A stretch of DNA of 64,000 nt from an uncultured Collinsella sp. Its GTDB lineage: Bacteria; Actinomycetota; Coriobacteriia; Coriobacteriales; Coriobacteriaceae. The notes below the pieces were generated by a model. The model ran no database searches. It saw only the letters and a program-made list of their open reading frames with translations, and had not been told where the DNA came from. A program made the translations under genes and the position numbers. Every line of letters begins with the position of its first letter. Position 1 is the first letter of the stretch. The stretch is taken from positions 1 through 64,000 of the forward strand of contig UQXA01000003.1 in assembly GCA_900544865.1 (NCBI GenBank), read 5' to 3'. Positions 1 through 8,543 of the stretch are shown here, one piece after another.

Positions 1-1
1 C

Positions 2-1366
2 GGTCTTTCATGCAGCAGGGGCTCTCAATGTTTTTATGTCCTGCTCATATCGTCTGTCGACAATATCAAATGGGAGCCTGGCAACAACGAAGATGCCTCG
101 CTTGTCTCATTCCGCTATCCCTACGAGGATTTTCCCAACGGGTCCTATCTTCAGGTTGCGCAATCGCAGATTGCCGTTTTTACCAACAATATGGGGGCGG
201 GCAGTTCTACTGACGCTACGGGTGCCGGCGATTCTCAGGTAAGCGTGTTTGTCGGTCCGTGCAAGATCAAGCTCGACACGGGAGACAGCCGATTCGCCCC
301 GTTCCGCAATGCCGCTCATTCGCTTACCGGCGGTAGCTCGGCGTTTCATTCCGTTGTGTACTTTATCAATACCAACTACATGAACGAGCTTCGCTGGGGC
401 ACGACCGAGCCCATCATCGTTCAAGACCCTGAGGAAGACGTCAACGTTCACGTTCGCGCCTTCGGTTTGTTTGGCGTGCATATCGAGCAGAACGACTCGA
501 GTCTGGTTCCCATTCAGGCGAGGAAGTTCCTTGTTAAGGTCGTGGGCACGCGAGATCGCTATACGCGAGAAGAACTTACCTCCTTTATGCGGGCAAAAAT
601 CCTTGAGTATGTTCCCGACTTGCTTGCTAAGGCGATTGTTGACCAAGGGGTTTCCGTTCTAAAAATCGCGACACATCTGAGCGATTTCTCGTCTCAGATG
701 CAGGGAAGGCTCGTTAACTATTTCGATGAGTTTGGCCTCACGCTCGATAACTTCTCGTTCAATAGCATCAAACCCTTCGAAGACGATCTTGCCGCCATCA
801 ACGAGATGAAGATCCAACGTAAGCGGAGCATTCTCGAGGCGCAGGGTAACGCCGCCCAGATGGACATCGAGTCCGAGGCGCTTGCCAGGAAACGTGCGCG
901 CGAAGGCTACGACTATCAGCAGGAGCGCGGTATGGACGTAATGCAGAGCGCTGCGGGCAATGAGGGAAGTGCCGCATCGGGCCTCATGGGAGCCGGCATG
1001 GGACTCGGCATGGGCGTTGGCATGGGCGGTGCATTTGGAGCTGGCTTTTCCAACTTGGCCAACCAGACCCTGGGCACTGTTGCCCCCATGGTCGGAACGA
1101 CTCCCGCGTCCGCAAGTATGCAAAACGGTCCCGTGTGCCCCAGTTGCGGAAACGTTAATCCGATGGGTGCTAAGTTCTGCCCGGAATGCGGACAGAAGCT
1201 CGAGCATGGCGTTGCGTGTTTGGCGTGCGGGCATCTTAACCCGGCCGGTGCCAAGTTCTGTCTTGAGTGCGGGAACCGGTTGGCCTCACCAAAGTGTCCG
1301 AGCTGCGGAGCTGAGTTGCCCGAGGGGACCAAATTTTGCCCCGATTGCGGAACTAAGATCCAATAA
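2..1366 (+). CDS. SPFH-domain protein with three C-terminal zinc ribbons (5' end cut by window)
   Basis: The reading frame is open to the left edge, so the true start lies outside the window; an internal ATG at 191 would cut into the conserved domain. The N-terminal 300 visible residues resemble the SPFH/virion-core-like family (YdjI type), with the typical opening IKWEPGN..SLVSFRYPYEDF followed by an AVFTNN segment. A Gly/Ala/Met-rich stretch (bases 980-1060) links this to three double-CxxC zinc ribbons (CPSCG..FCPECG, CLACG..FCLECG, CPSCG..FCPDCG). In Bacillus a similar protein sits in the pspA-ydjGHI membrane-stress operon. The gene starts a tight run of five same-strand genes and is followed after 12 bases by the next. 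The family assignment is fairly sure; the role in membrane stress is inference. Confidence 0.75.
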   Translation, partial: GLSCSRGSQCFYVLLISSVDNIKWEPGNNEDASLVSFRYPYEDFPNGSYLQVAQSQIAVFTNNMGAGSSTDATGAGDSQVSVFVGPCKIKLDTGDSRFAPFRNAAHSLTGGSSAFHSVVYFINTNYMNELRWGTTEPIIVQDPEEDVNVHVRAFGLFGVHIEQNDSSLVPIQARKFLVKVVGTRDRYTREELTSFMRAKILEYVPDLLAKAIVDQGVSVLKIATHLSDFSSQMQGRLVNYFDEFGLTLDNFSFNSIKPFEDDLAAINEMKIQRKRSILEAQGNAAQMDIESEALARKRAREGYDYQQERGMDVMQSAAGNEGSAASGLMGAGMGLGMGVGMGGAFGAGFSNLANQTLGTVAPMVGTTPASASMQNGPVCPSCGNVNPMGAKFCPECGQKLEHGVACLACGHLNPAGAKFCLECGNRLASPKCPSCGAELPEGTKFCPDCGTKIQ

Positions 1367-1378
1367 GGAGAAACAAAG

Positions 1379-2080
1379 ATGAACGGTTCTGTTAAACGTG
1401 TCATTTTGGGCGAGGCAATCGTCTTGGTGGCGTGGCTTGTAATCATGTTTGTCTGCAAAAACGCGCTGATGAATCCTATCGTCTTTGCTATGTCGCTTGG
1501 CTTTGGGGTTTTGGCTTTTGCGGTGGCTTCGATTTCGGCTACCATGTCCGATAGGCAGTCCACGGTCAAAAGCACGACCGAAATCCATTATTTGCCGGTC
1601 GCATCCAGCTGTGCCTACTTTGTCGTTGCCCTTCTGGCCAACACGTACTTTGTGTTTGCGGCATATGGGTGGGGCGGCAGCACGATTCCAGTTGTCGTAA
1701 ACGTTGTCCTTCTTACTGTGCTTGTCCTTGTGCAGATGGGTCTAGCCTTCAATGCCCGCCAGGTGGACCAAAAGGTTGCCGCCGTGGCGGCAAAGACGGT
1801 TCAAACGGCGCAATTTGCATCGTATGTGGGACAGCTCCTTGCCGTAGCGCAAGACGCTCAGGTCAAAGCCGAACTCAAAGTGCTCAAAGACGACATCTCC
1901 TTTAGTTCCAACATGTCGCAGCCCCATGCTCAAGAGATTGAGCGACAGTTCTCCGCTGCGCTCGAGGCCGTCTCGAATTCCATGAGTGCCGATGAGCCAG
2001 CAGATGTTACGGTTGGCCTTGTCCATGATGCGCGCCGTATCTGGAAAAAGCGCAATGCGGCGCTGACCGCTGTCAAATAA
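1379..2080 (+). CDS. four-helix membrane protein of unknown function
   Basis: A 233-residue protein. Residues about 7-30, 33-52, 78-98 and 104-124 are hydrophobic and look like four membrane helices. The remaining C-terminal 105 residues are soluble, helical and charged (QVDQKVAAVAAKTVQTAQ, then a conserved-looking LKDDISFSSN stretch). The ATG follows AAGGAG with good spacing, 12 bases after the SPFH gene, so the two are surely co-transcribed. I do not recognise the family. Its position between an SPFH protein and two further zinc-ribbon or coiled-coil proteins suggests a membrane partner of the SPFH protein. Confidence 0.7.
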   Translation: MNGSVKRVILGEAIVLVAWLVIMFVCKNALMNPIVFAMSLGFGVLAFAVASISATMSDRQSTVKSTTEIHYLPVASSCAYFVVALLANTYFVFAAYGWGGSTIPVVVNVVLLTVLVLVQMGLAFNARQVDQKVAAVAAKTVQTAQFASYVGQLLAVAQDAQVKAELKVLKDDISFSSNMSQPHAQEIERQFSAALEAVSNSMSADEPADVTVGLVHDARRIWKKRNAALTAVK

Positions 2081-2134
2081 GAACTCGTGTTGCTTTTTGC
2101 CAGGGCACTTTGATGGTTGAAGTGGGGGAAGCTA

Positions 2135-2941
2135 TTGGAAATCAACGGAATAACTTGCGAGGGCTGCGGCAGCACCGATGTCGAGTTTGACCCCGCAACG
2201 CGAAAGGTTCATTGCAACCAGTGCGGCCGCGAGATGTATTATTCGCGGGCACGTCTGGGGGCCACGGGCAAAGTCGCGTTTGCCAAGGACAATGCCATCA
2301 AGTTTTTTAAGGGTGGTAACTTTCCGGAGGCCCGCAAATTTGCCGCGGACGTGCTCAATATGATGCAAGACAACGCGGCGGCACAGTTTATGGTTGCGTA
2401 CTGCGATGAGTTTTGTGAAGGTCTTTCGGGTTCGATGGTGGTTTTCTTTAAAAGGGCCGAAGATATCCCTCTCGAATATGACGAAGTGCGTGACTTGATC
2501 GACTTGTTTGAGTCGACGCTCTACAACATGCGTGACTTTGAGGTTCAGATGGTATCGCTCGTGGTCGCCAATATGCAGAGCATGGAGGATCGGCCTCGGC
2601 TTGAGAGCTTTATCGATGCTGTGTGCCCGTTCTGCATAGCGCGGTATTCTTCGGAAGACTTTATGACTGCAGAGCGGGAGAGTTTCTATCAAGATATTGC
2701 CGCCAACTGCAATACACCCAAAACGTGTCTTGCACTACTCAAGGGCATTAGAGAGAACCCCGGGTCCCCCTATAAAACTGGTTCGTTTGCGTTACGAAGA
2801 AGGACTTCGTACTTTTTCGAACACTATGTGGAGCCCGTCGGTCGCATCGTCAATTCGATGAAGGCAAGCCAATACAAACAGAAGTTTCTTGTGGCCTATC
2901 AGCAGGTGTCCGAGCAATACCGAAGCATGGCCTCTCAATAA
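2135..2941 (+). CDS. zinc-ribbon protein with helical repeat body, unknown function
   Basis: A TTG start at 2135 is chosen because GGGGGAAG lies just upstream; the same frame also has a TTG at 2117. The product is about 268 residues. Residues about 8-34 form a zinc ribbon (CEGCGSTD...CNQCGREMYYSR). The rest looks all-helical, with a TPR-like piece (KFFKGGNFPEARKFAADVLN) at about residues 53-72. No membrane segment or signal peptide is visible. It is the third gene of the operon that starts with the SPFH protein. Function unknown; the zinc ribbon shared with the first gene suggests a common complex, which is inference. Confidence 0.65.
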   Translation: MEINGITCEGCGSTDVEFDPATRKVHCNQCGREMYYSRARLGATGKVAFAKDNAIKFFKGGNFPEARKFAADVLNMMQDNAAAQFMVAYCDEFCEGLSGSMVVFFKRAEDIPLEYDEVRDLIDLFESTLYNMRDFEVQMVSLVVANMQSMEDRPRLESFIDAVCPFCIARYSSEDFMTAERESFYQDIAANCNTPKTCLALLKGIRENPGSPYKTGSFALRRRTSYFFEHYVEPVGRIVNSMKASQYKQKFLVAYQQVSEQYRSMASQ

Positions 2942-3013
2942 AGCAGATGGCGGGCGCTTACTCGCTTAAAGCTATTGGATGATCTAAACAGTGCAAACTG
3001 AAAGGTGGTACAG

Positions 3014-4669
3014 ATGAGTGATTCGGGAGTAGATACTGTCCTTATCGAGCGCAGGATCGCCGCTATTGGAACAAAAGTTGACCAGATGACCACGAAGGTC
3101 GATAAGGTCGAATCGCAAATGGAGGAAGTGCGGAAGGACCTTAAAAAGCTCCGAAAGGACTTTCTCGAGATGATGCTCGAGCAGCGTCGTACCGCCGCAC
3201 TTGAGCAGGCGACTACGGAGCTCGTGAGCGTCCGGCAGGAGATGGACAAAAAGTTCGGCAACTACTCAGTGGTTCGAAACACCATGGTCGGTATTCTCCA
3301 GGCAACCGATGCGGCGCTCGTGCGCAAGGCGACGATTTCGACGGTCTCCGAGGAGTTAATGATCTCTACCCCGGACTACTGGCTGGCACCTGTCCTGGTT
3401 GCCCTTGCGGCATGGATCAACAACAACCGAGATCTTGCAGAGCGCGCAATACGCGAGGCTGTCAAACGTGACAACGAGCACACGTCGCTTGCGATGGCTC
3501 TGATCTGCAGACGTAATAACCGCACGGCTACGTGCTACGAATGGTTAGCGCGCTACTTCTCGACGCAAAACGCCGCCCGCATCGATGCCGATGCGATGGT
3601 CTACATCGATGCCTATATCAACGGCATCTTTGGAACCGACGAAAAGCACCTGTGCGACGACTATATGGCGGGCTGGATCGAGCAGATCAGAAATCAGAGC
3701 CCTGAGTTCGAGAACGAGCAGTCAGAGTCATGGGCGGAGTACTTTACCGGCTACGAGGAGGATATGAGCTCGAGATATCCGGCGCTCAAGGTGGTGGTCA
3801 AGGAGTTTGACTACATCAATAAGTATCTCGGAAAAGTCGAGGCAATCGAGAGCATCTCCAATGACTTCGCCGACCTCAAGGCTTCTGATGTTGACGAGAG
3901 GACGCTTGCCGAGCAGGTTGACAGGCATTTGATGGAGCTCGTTAACTCCGATGACTCCAAGGAGCGAAATTTGCGCCGCCAGGAGGAGTATCTTCTTGCG
4001 GTCAAGGCATTTGGCGGAGACGTGGAGCGCGCCCGAGAGCTCGTCAATCGTCGCCGCGATGAGAAGCGTCAGCAGACGATGAACATCATCGACCAGATGA
4101 CACGCTCGATGCGCGACCAGAGTGCGTCTGTGGATGTGCATAAGAAGAAGACCGCGATTCAGTTTTTGGGTTCCTATATCAACGGTGGTTTCAACCGGTA
4201 TCGCAAGAGCGACATCCCCGAATTTCCGCAGGCGATCACCCTTGACTTCGACGGATGGACAAGCAGGGCGGTTACCGGCGATGAGGGTAATGCGCTGCGC
4301 GGCGATTATGTTCGCTATGTCGGTGAAGAGAAGAAAAAGGAGCTCGCTGAGCTTGATGTCAAGGTTGCGAAGGGCAACAAGAGCCACAAGATAGCGGCCG
4401 TTGTCCTCGCTGTTTTGGGAGTAGCTTTCTTTGCGTTTGTAAACCAGGTTATTGGCATTCTGCTTCTTGCGGGGGCTGGCTATTGTCTAGTAAAGACGAG
4501 CCTCTCGGGCAAGCAGCGCGCTGCGGAGGCAGAAGAGATTGAGGCCAAATACTCCAAACGCATCCAGGAAGGCTGTTCCGAGATCGATCTGGTGCTTAAT
4601 CAGTGGAAGAGCGCGAAGGAAGCTGCGGCCGAGCGCAGCGACCTGCTTAAGCTTGAGAAGGTTGCCTAG
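3014..4669 (+). CDS. coiled-coil protein with C-terminal membrane hairpin, unknown function
   Basis: The ATG at 3014 is preceded by AAAGGTGG at proper distance, so it is preferred over the in-frame GTG at 3005; the product is about 551 residues. Residues about 10-75 form a heptad-rich coiled coil (MTTKVDKVESQMEEVRKDL). The middle is helical and charged. Residues about 458-498 contain two adjacent hydrophobic helices (VVLAVLGVAFFAFV and IGILLLAGAGYCLV), followed by a second coiled coil of about 50 residues. This architecture suggests a membrane-tethered scaffold. It is the fourth gene of the SPFH operon. No enzymatic motif is seen. Confidence 0.65.
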   Translation: MSDSGVDTVLIERRIAAIGTKVDQMTTKVDKVESQMEEVRKDLKKLRKDFLEMMLEQRRTAALEQATTELVSVRQEMDKKFGNYSVVRNTMVGILQATDAALVRKATISTVSEELMISTPDYWLAPVLVALAAWINNNRDLAERAIREAVKRDNEHTSLAMALICRRNNRTATCYEWLARYFSTQNAARIDADAMVYIDAYINGIFGTDEKHLCDDYMAGWIEQIRNQSPEFENEQSESWAEYFTGYEEDMSSRYPALKVVVKEFDYINKYLGKVEAIESISNDFADLKASDVDERTLAEQVDRHLMELVNSDDSKERNLRRQEEYLLAVKAFGGDVERARELVNRRRDEKRQQTMNIIDQMTRSMRDQSASVDVHKKKTAIQFLGSYINGGFNRYRKSDIPEFPQAITLDFDGWTSRAVTGDEGNALRGDYVRYVGEEKKKELAELDVKVAKGNKSHKIAAVVLAVLGVAFFAFVNQVIGILLLAGAGYCLVKTSLSGKQRAAEAEEIEAKYSKRIQEGCSEIDLVLNQWKSAKEAAAERSDLLKLEKVA

Positions 4670-4712
4670 CCGGTAGGATTTGTCTCGATAATCCATGAAT
4701 GGAGTGAAAAAG

Positions 4713-4904
4713 ATGGCTGATGAAGTGACTGATTTCGACCATAACGATGCTGCAATGCAGGACCTCGATGCATTGAGCGAGCTCGATAGTCTGTTTGAAG
4801 AGGACGAGCGACTGAAGCAAGCTGAGAACAATGTTTTGACCCAAAATCTCACGGGCTTTGCAAACTGCTTTCCCGATTGGGATTTGCATCCGCCGGTAGC
4901 GTAG
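4713..4904 (+). CDS. small acidic protein, unknown function
   Basis: A 63-residue acidic protein (MADEVTDFDHNDAAMQDLD, then DSLFEEDERLKQ). The ATG at 4713 is chosen because GGAGTG stands eight bases before it; an upstream in-frame ATG at 4695 overlaps that ribosome site. It closes the five-gene operon, 43 bases after the coiled-coil gene, and a strong hairpin follows at 4953-4988. No known domain. The small size makes this less certain, but the ribosome site and position support it. Confidence 0.5.
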   Translation: MADEVTDFDHNDAAMQDLDALSELDSLFEEDERLKQAENNVLTQNLTGFANCFPDWDLHPPVA

Positions 4905-4952
4905 AAAAGCGCTTGAAGCACAAGCTGCGATCATTTGGAAACATCGATGTTT

Positions 4953-4988
4953 CTGCGGGCTAGAAGCCATGGGGCTTTTGGCCCGCTG
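4953..4988 (+). terminator. hairpin at the end of the SPFH operon
   Basis: Outer stem GCGGGC/GCCCGC and an inner stem AAGCC-atgg-GGCTT. There is no T-run after the outer stem, but TTTT follows the inner stem. It is probably the operon terminator. Confidence 0.45.
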
Positions 4989-5106
4989 GCTTTCATATGC
5001 CGGTCGGCGGCATAGGGCATCAACCGTATTCAAGGTTCTTGGACGCCAGGCCGACTCGCTTCGGATCGGGCGCTACACCACCTTTCTCGACACTACCAAT
5101 CTGACA

Positions 5107-5138
5107 GGGCCTCGTCCGTTCTCGGGCGGGGCCCTTTT
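5107..5138 (+). terminator. rho-independent terminator
   Basis: Stem GGGCCTCGTCCG, loop TTCT, stem CGGGCGGGGCCC, then TTTT. It lies upstream of the toxin-antitoxin promoter and insulates it from the preceding operon. Confidence 0.75.
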
Positions 5139-5154
5139 GTGTGACCTAACAGGT

Positions 5155-5172
5155 TTGCTATACTGCTAGCAA
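5155..5172 (+). promoter_or_regulatory. candidate operator over the -10 box of the toxin-antitoxin operon
   Basis: TTGCTA-TACTGC-TAGCAA is an inverted repeat with six-base arms. The likely -10 box TATACT (5159-5164) lies inside it and TTGTGT stands 16 bases upstream as a -35 candidate. The antitoxin start is 17 bases downstream. Autorepression of such operons by the antitoxin is standard for the family; here it is inferred. Confidence 0.6.
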
Positions 5173-5188
5173 GTAGGAAGGAGCCGCT

Positions 5189-5533
5189 ATGGGAATGACA
5201 ACAGTGCAGCTCAACACGCGAATCGATCCTATGCTCAAAGCTGGTGGCGATGCGGTCCTAACTCGCAATGGATTGGGGCCGAGCGATGCCATTCGTGCGC
5301 TTTGGGCCTATCTCGTCGAGCATCAAACGTTGCCGGGATTTATGGCGGCGGATAAGCGAGAGGCGCCCCGTGCGGAGAGCCTGGCCGAGCAGGGGTGTGG
5401 CCTGGCTTTTTCTTCGTTGGGGCTGAGCGCGTCGGATTTTGCACCGGCCGAATCTTCGGCGGAAGACTGGGATGCCGTACGGGATGATATGTATGACGCG
5501 ATGATTGCCGACATTGAGGCGAATTGCCGATGA
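5189..5533 (+). CDS. RelB/DinJ-family antitoxin
   Basis: A 114-residue protein whose N-terminus (MTTVQLNTRIDPMLKAGGD, then GLGPSDAIRALWAYLV) has the ribbon-helix-helix DNA-binding pattern of RelB/DinJ antitoxins. The acidic C-terminal half would wrap the toxin. AGGAAGGAG precedes the ATG. Its stop overlaps the toxin start (ATGA), so translation is coupled. It would neutralise the PIN toxin and repress its own promoter through the palindrome at 5155-5172. Pairing a RelB/DinJ-type antitoxin with a PIN rather than a RelE-fold toxin is a mixed combination. Confidence 0.8.
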   Translation: MGMTTVQLNTRIDPMLKAGGDAVLTRNGLGPSDAIRALWAYLVEHQTLPGFMAADKREAPRAESLAEQGCGLAFSSLGLSASDFAPAESSAEDWDAVRDDMYDAMIADIEANCR

Positions 5534-5997
5534 TTGAGGCAAAGCATCTCTTGGTGGATACGAACGTTTGGCTCGATTATTACCTGCAAGAGGGGGCGTT
5601 CGACGAAGCGAAAAGATTGGTTGAACTGGCCGAGGCAGGAACGATTGACCTTCTGTATGCCCCAACGACGGCAAAGGATGTGTTCTATATTTTGCCCCGG
5701 CGACTAGCCCGGCGGAATGCGAATGGGATTAACGTGTCGTTTGCCTCGGCGTCATGGGCCTGCATTGAGCACATGATGCGGGTGGCAACCGCCTCTCCGC
5801 TTTCGTTGGCAGAGTGCGAGATGGCGCGCATGCTTGGCAAACGCATGCCGGATCTTGAAGACAACCTCATCATCGCTTCGGGCGAGACGGCAGATGTTGA
5901 CTACGTGGTCACGAGCGACCGGCGCATGCTGGAGGCGATGCCTGAAGTTTGCCTGACGCCTGCCCGTGCACTCGAGATGATTGGGATCCTCGGCTAA
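5530..5997 (+). CDS. PIN-domain ribonuclease toxin
   Basis: A 155-residue PIN-domain protein. The ATG at 5530 overlaps the antitoxin stop. The acidic active-site residues can be seen: VDTNVWLDYY with Asp10 near the N-terminus, a DLEDNLIIAS motif and a terminal TSDRRML segment. PIN toxins such as VapC cleave RNA, often tRNA or rRNA, with Mg2+. It forms a type II toxin-antitoxin module with the preceding gene. The module looks intact, with no frameshift. The exact RNA target cannot be read from sequence. Confidence 0.8.
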   Translation: MIEAKHLLVDTNVWLDYYLQEGAFDEAKRLVELAEAGTIDLLYAPTTAKDVFYILPRRLARRNANGINVSFASASWACIEHMMRVATASPLSLAECEMARMLGKRMPDLEDNLIIASGETADVDYVVTSDRRMLEAMPEVCLTPARALEMIGILG

Positions 5998-6062
5998 CCT
6001 TACCTGTCTCGTTTCGCTATCATATGGGGCATTGTGAACCTCATGCAACTTTGGAGGACGGT

Positions 6063-6530
6063 ATGGCGGATAACGCCGAGATGCTATTCTCGCCTGAGCT
6101 GGTGTTTTTTGATTGGGAGTGCGCGACGCCGGGTGAGGTGTTTGCGCGACTCGAGGGCGAGCTCGCTCCGCGCGGCTACATTGCGTCCGGTTGGCTCGAT
6201 GCCGTCCGTACGCGCGAGGACAACTATCCCACGGGCCTCGCCATGCCGGCGGCCAATATTGCCATCCCGCATACCGATCCCGGATTTGTGGCTAAGCCCT
6301 ATATCGCGGTGGTGAAGCCCTCCGCGCCCGTGACGTTCAACGCTATGGCGGGCATGGGCGCTCCCGTGCCGGCGCGGATTATTATCAATCTGGGTATTGC
6401 CGAGCCGGGCGGCCAGGTCGAGGCCCTGCAAGCGCTCATGAATATCTTTATGGATGCCGACTCCGCAGCCGACGTGCTCGGCCAGGCCACACCCCAGGGC
6501 ATGGTCGACGCCATCCGCCGCCACTTCTAA
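6063..6530 (+). CDS. PTS EIIA component, galactitol/fructose type
   Basis: A 155-residue single-domain protein of the PTS_EIIA_2 family. The segment GLAMPAANIAIPHTDPGFV carries the phospho-accepting histidine in the IPHTDP motif, the form typical of galactitol-type (GatA-like) IIA. TTGGAGGAC precedes the ATG at 6063. No EIIB, EIIC or sugar gene is adjacent, so this may be an orphan IIA with a regulatory role or one that serves a permease elsewhere. The family call is firm; the substrate is not. Confidence 0.8.
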   Translation: MADNAEMLFSPELVFFDWECATPGEVFARLEGELAPRGYIASGWLDAVRTREDNYPTGLAMPAANIAIPHTDPGFVAKPYIAVVKPSAPVTFNAMAGMGAPVPARIIINLGIAEPGGQVEALQALMNIFMDADSAADVLGQATPQGMVDAIRRHF

Positions 6531-6543
6531 GGTGGAGCTAAAC

Positions 6544-6690
6544 CGGCACCTGGGGACGTTCCTTATGTGCCGGCGCTTGGGGACTGTCCCTAACTGCCGA
6601 CAGAAAAGGAACGTTCCTGACTGCCGGCTGCCAGGGACAGTCCCCTTTGCACCAAAATGGTGCAGATTAACCTGTCCCCCATGCACCAGG
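6544..6690. repeat. complex palindromic intergenic repeat with GGGGACA cores
   Basis: A run of nested inverted segments: GGGGACTGTCCCT at 6580 pairs with AGGGACAGTCCCC at 6632; GGGGACGTTCC at 6553 pairs with GGAACGTTCC near 6608; TGCACCAAAATGGTGCA forms a small hairpin at 6648. Phrases of it recur at 59265-59340 (GGGGACGTTCCT, CTTGGGGACTGTCCC, TGCCGGCA). It fills the gap between the EIIA and foldase genes. Confidence 0.7.
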
Positions 6691-6755
6691 TGTGCCGCGG
6701 GGGCTGCGTTGTGACACAATGGCGTTTGTTCGATTCGTGATGCGAAAGGCCAACT

Positions 6756-7976
6756 ATGGCAAACAAGAAAAAGAACTCCGAGGCCGCGCCGACGCCCGAG
6801 CAGCAGGCTCGCGCTGCCTCCAGCTCTCGTAAGAAGCAGCGCAAGACGTACGTGTCTAAGACCGTCAAGATCGTTCTGGTGGTCATCGGCGTGCTGGCGA
6901 TGCTGCTTTCCGTCTCGGCCATGGCGTGCTCCGGCCTTATGTCGCAGGCCGAGGACACCTCGGGCTACAAGCTGACCGGCGGTGTTGCTGCAACTATCAA
7001 CGGCACCAACCTCACCGAGGACACCGTGACCAAGCAGATCATGAGCATGCGCACGTCCTACGGCTACACCAAGGATGAGGATTGGGCGCAGTATCTGGTT
7101 GACAACGACCTCACGCCCAAGAAGTACCGCAAGCAACTCATCGACTCCTACACGCAGCAGATTCTGCTTCAACAGGCACAGAAGGAGAACGGCGTGACGG
7201 TGTCGGACGAGGAGGTCGAGAAGGCTTGGAAGGACGCGTGCAAGAGCGCGGGCGGTGCCAAGGCCTTTAAGAAGACCCTCAAGACCTACGGCTATACCGA
7301 GGACACCTACAAGGACTCGCTCAAGGAGAGCCTGGCACAGCAAAAGCTCAAGGACGCCGTGGCGCCCACCAGCAAGCCCAAGGACAGCGAGATTGTCGAT
7401 TACATCAACGAGAACCTGTCTAACTACAACGATGCCCGTCGTTCGTCGAACATCCTGATCAAGGTTGATTCCGACGCTTCCGACGAGGACAAGGCTGCCG
7501 CCAAGGCCAAGGCGCAGGAGTGCCTGGACAAGATCAACTCCGGTGAGCTGAGCTTTGAGGACGCCGTTGAGCAGTACTCCGAGGACACCGGTTCCAAGGA
7601 GAAGAAGGGCGATGTGGGCTGGGATAAGCTCACCACCTTTGTCGACAGCTACCAGACGGCGCTCGAGGGACTCAACAAGGGCGACGTGAGCGAAGTCGTC
7701 GAGTCGACCTATGGCTACCACGTCATCAAGTGCACCGACTACTTCCATGTCGATAATCAGGTTGATGACATCAACCAGGTGCCCAAGGCCATCAAGAAGT
7801 ACGTTTCCAACGTGGTGAAGACGCAGGCGGCCAGCACCGCGTACAGCGAGTGGCTGGAGCAGTACAAGAAGGATGCCGACATCACCGTCAACCCCATGCC
7901 CAAAGACGTACCCTATAACGTGAGTCTGAAGGGCGTCACCAAGAGTTCGACCGACGATTCGTCGACGACTGAGTAA
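6756..7976 (+). CDS. membrane-anchored peptidyl-prolyl isomerase/foldase (PrsA/SurA type)
   Basis: A 406-residue protein. A basic N-terminus is followed by one hydrophobic segment at about residues 34-56, ending in SAMACSG. The segment could be a membrane anchor or a weak lipobox. Residues about 70-200 match the SurA-like N-terminal chaperone domain, and about 225-340 form a parvulin-type rotamase domain (RSSNILIKVDSDASDEDK, EKKGDVGWDK, VVESTYGYHVIKCTDY). The C-terminal tail is Ser/Thr-rich. Such proteins help secreted proteins fold outside the membrane. It fits a cell that exports large pilin-repeat surface proteins. Confidence 0.85.
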   Translation: MANKKKNSEAAPTPEQQARAASSSRKKQRKTYVSKTVKIVLVVIGVLAMLLSVSAMACSGLMSQAEDTSGYKLTGGVAATINGTNLTEDTVTKQIMSMRTSYGYTKDEDWAQYLVDNDLTPKKYRKQLIDSYTQQILLQQAQKENGVTVSDEEVEKAWKDACKSAGGAKAFKKTLKTYGYTEDTYKDSLKESLAQQKLKDAVAPTSKPKDSEIVDYINENLSNYNDARRSSNILIKVDSDASDEDKAAAKAKAQECLDKINSGELSFEDAVEQYSEDTGSKEKKGDVGWDKLTTFVDSYQTALEGLNKGDVSEVVESTYGYHVIKCTDYFHVDNQVDDINQVPKAIKKYVSNVVKTQAASTAYSEWLEQYKKDADITVNPMPKDVPYNVSLKGVTKSSTDDSSTTE

Positions 7977-8030
7977 TCATGGGGCGGTGCTCGCGCGAGT
8001 GCCGCCCACGCTATTAGAGAGGATTTGCAG

Positions 8031-8474
8031 ATGACCAACGAAGAGCTGCAGAAGGAAATGATCGCGGCCATGAAGGCCAAGGACAAGGTTCGCCTGTCTA
8101 TCATTCGCCAGGTCAAGGCCGAGGTGAAGAATATCGAGGTTAACGAGCGCCGCGACGTGACCGAGGAAGACGTCAACAGCATGATCAAGCGTCTGATTAA
8201 GCAGACGAGCGAGACGCTGGAGATGTCCATTAAGGCCGGTACCGACCAGGAGCGTACCGACAACCTGACCGAGCAGGTCAAGATTCTGGAGAGCCTGCTG
8301 CCCGCGCAGGTTTCGGGCGAGGAGCTCGAGGCTCTGATCGAGCAGGTTATCGCCGAGCTGGGTGCCACGTCCAAGAAGCAGATGGGCCAGGTCATGGGTG
8401 CTCTGGGCAAGGCCACCGGCGGCAACTTCGATAAGCCGGCAGCAGCAAAGATCGTCGGAGCCCGCCTCGCGTAG
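8031..8474 (+). CDS. yqeY: GatB/YqeY domain protein
   Basis: A 147-residue protein matching the YqeY family (LQKEMIAAMKAKDKVRLSII at the start, VMGALGKATGGNFDKPAAAKIV at the end), which is related to the tail domain of the GatB amidotransferase subunit. The ATG at 8031 is preferred over TTG 8025 because AGAGAGGA lies at good distance. It follows the foldase gene by 54 bases and a strong terminator comes after it. The role in tRNA-dependent amidation is only inferred for this family. Confidence 0.85.
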   Translation: MTNEELQKEMIAAMKAKDKVRLSIIRQVKAEVKNIEVNERRDVTEEDVNSMIKRLIKQTSETLEMSIKAGTDQERTDNLTEQVKILESLLPAQVSGEELEALIEQVIAELGATSKKQMGQVMGALGKATGGNFDKPAAAKIVGARLA

Positions 8475-8502
8475 GGGCCGAGCGGTACACAGTTGAGGCT
8501 GA

Positions 8503-8535
8503 GGGGGCGTGACCATTGCGGTCGCGCCCCTTTTT
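8503..8535 (+). terminator. rho-independent terminator after yqeY
   Basis: GGGGGCGTGACC, loop ATTGC, GGTCGCGCCCC, then TTTTT. Confidence 0.85.
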
Positions 8536-8543
8536 GATGAGCT

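Noticed and set aside
191..1366. Start of the SPFH gene at ATG 191
   Set aside because: The frame is open upstream to the edge and the upstream residues match the conserved start of the SPFH family.
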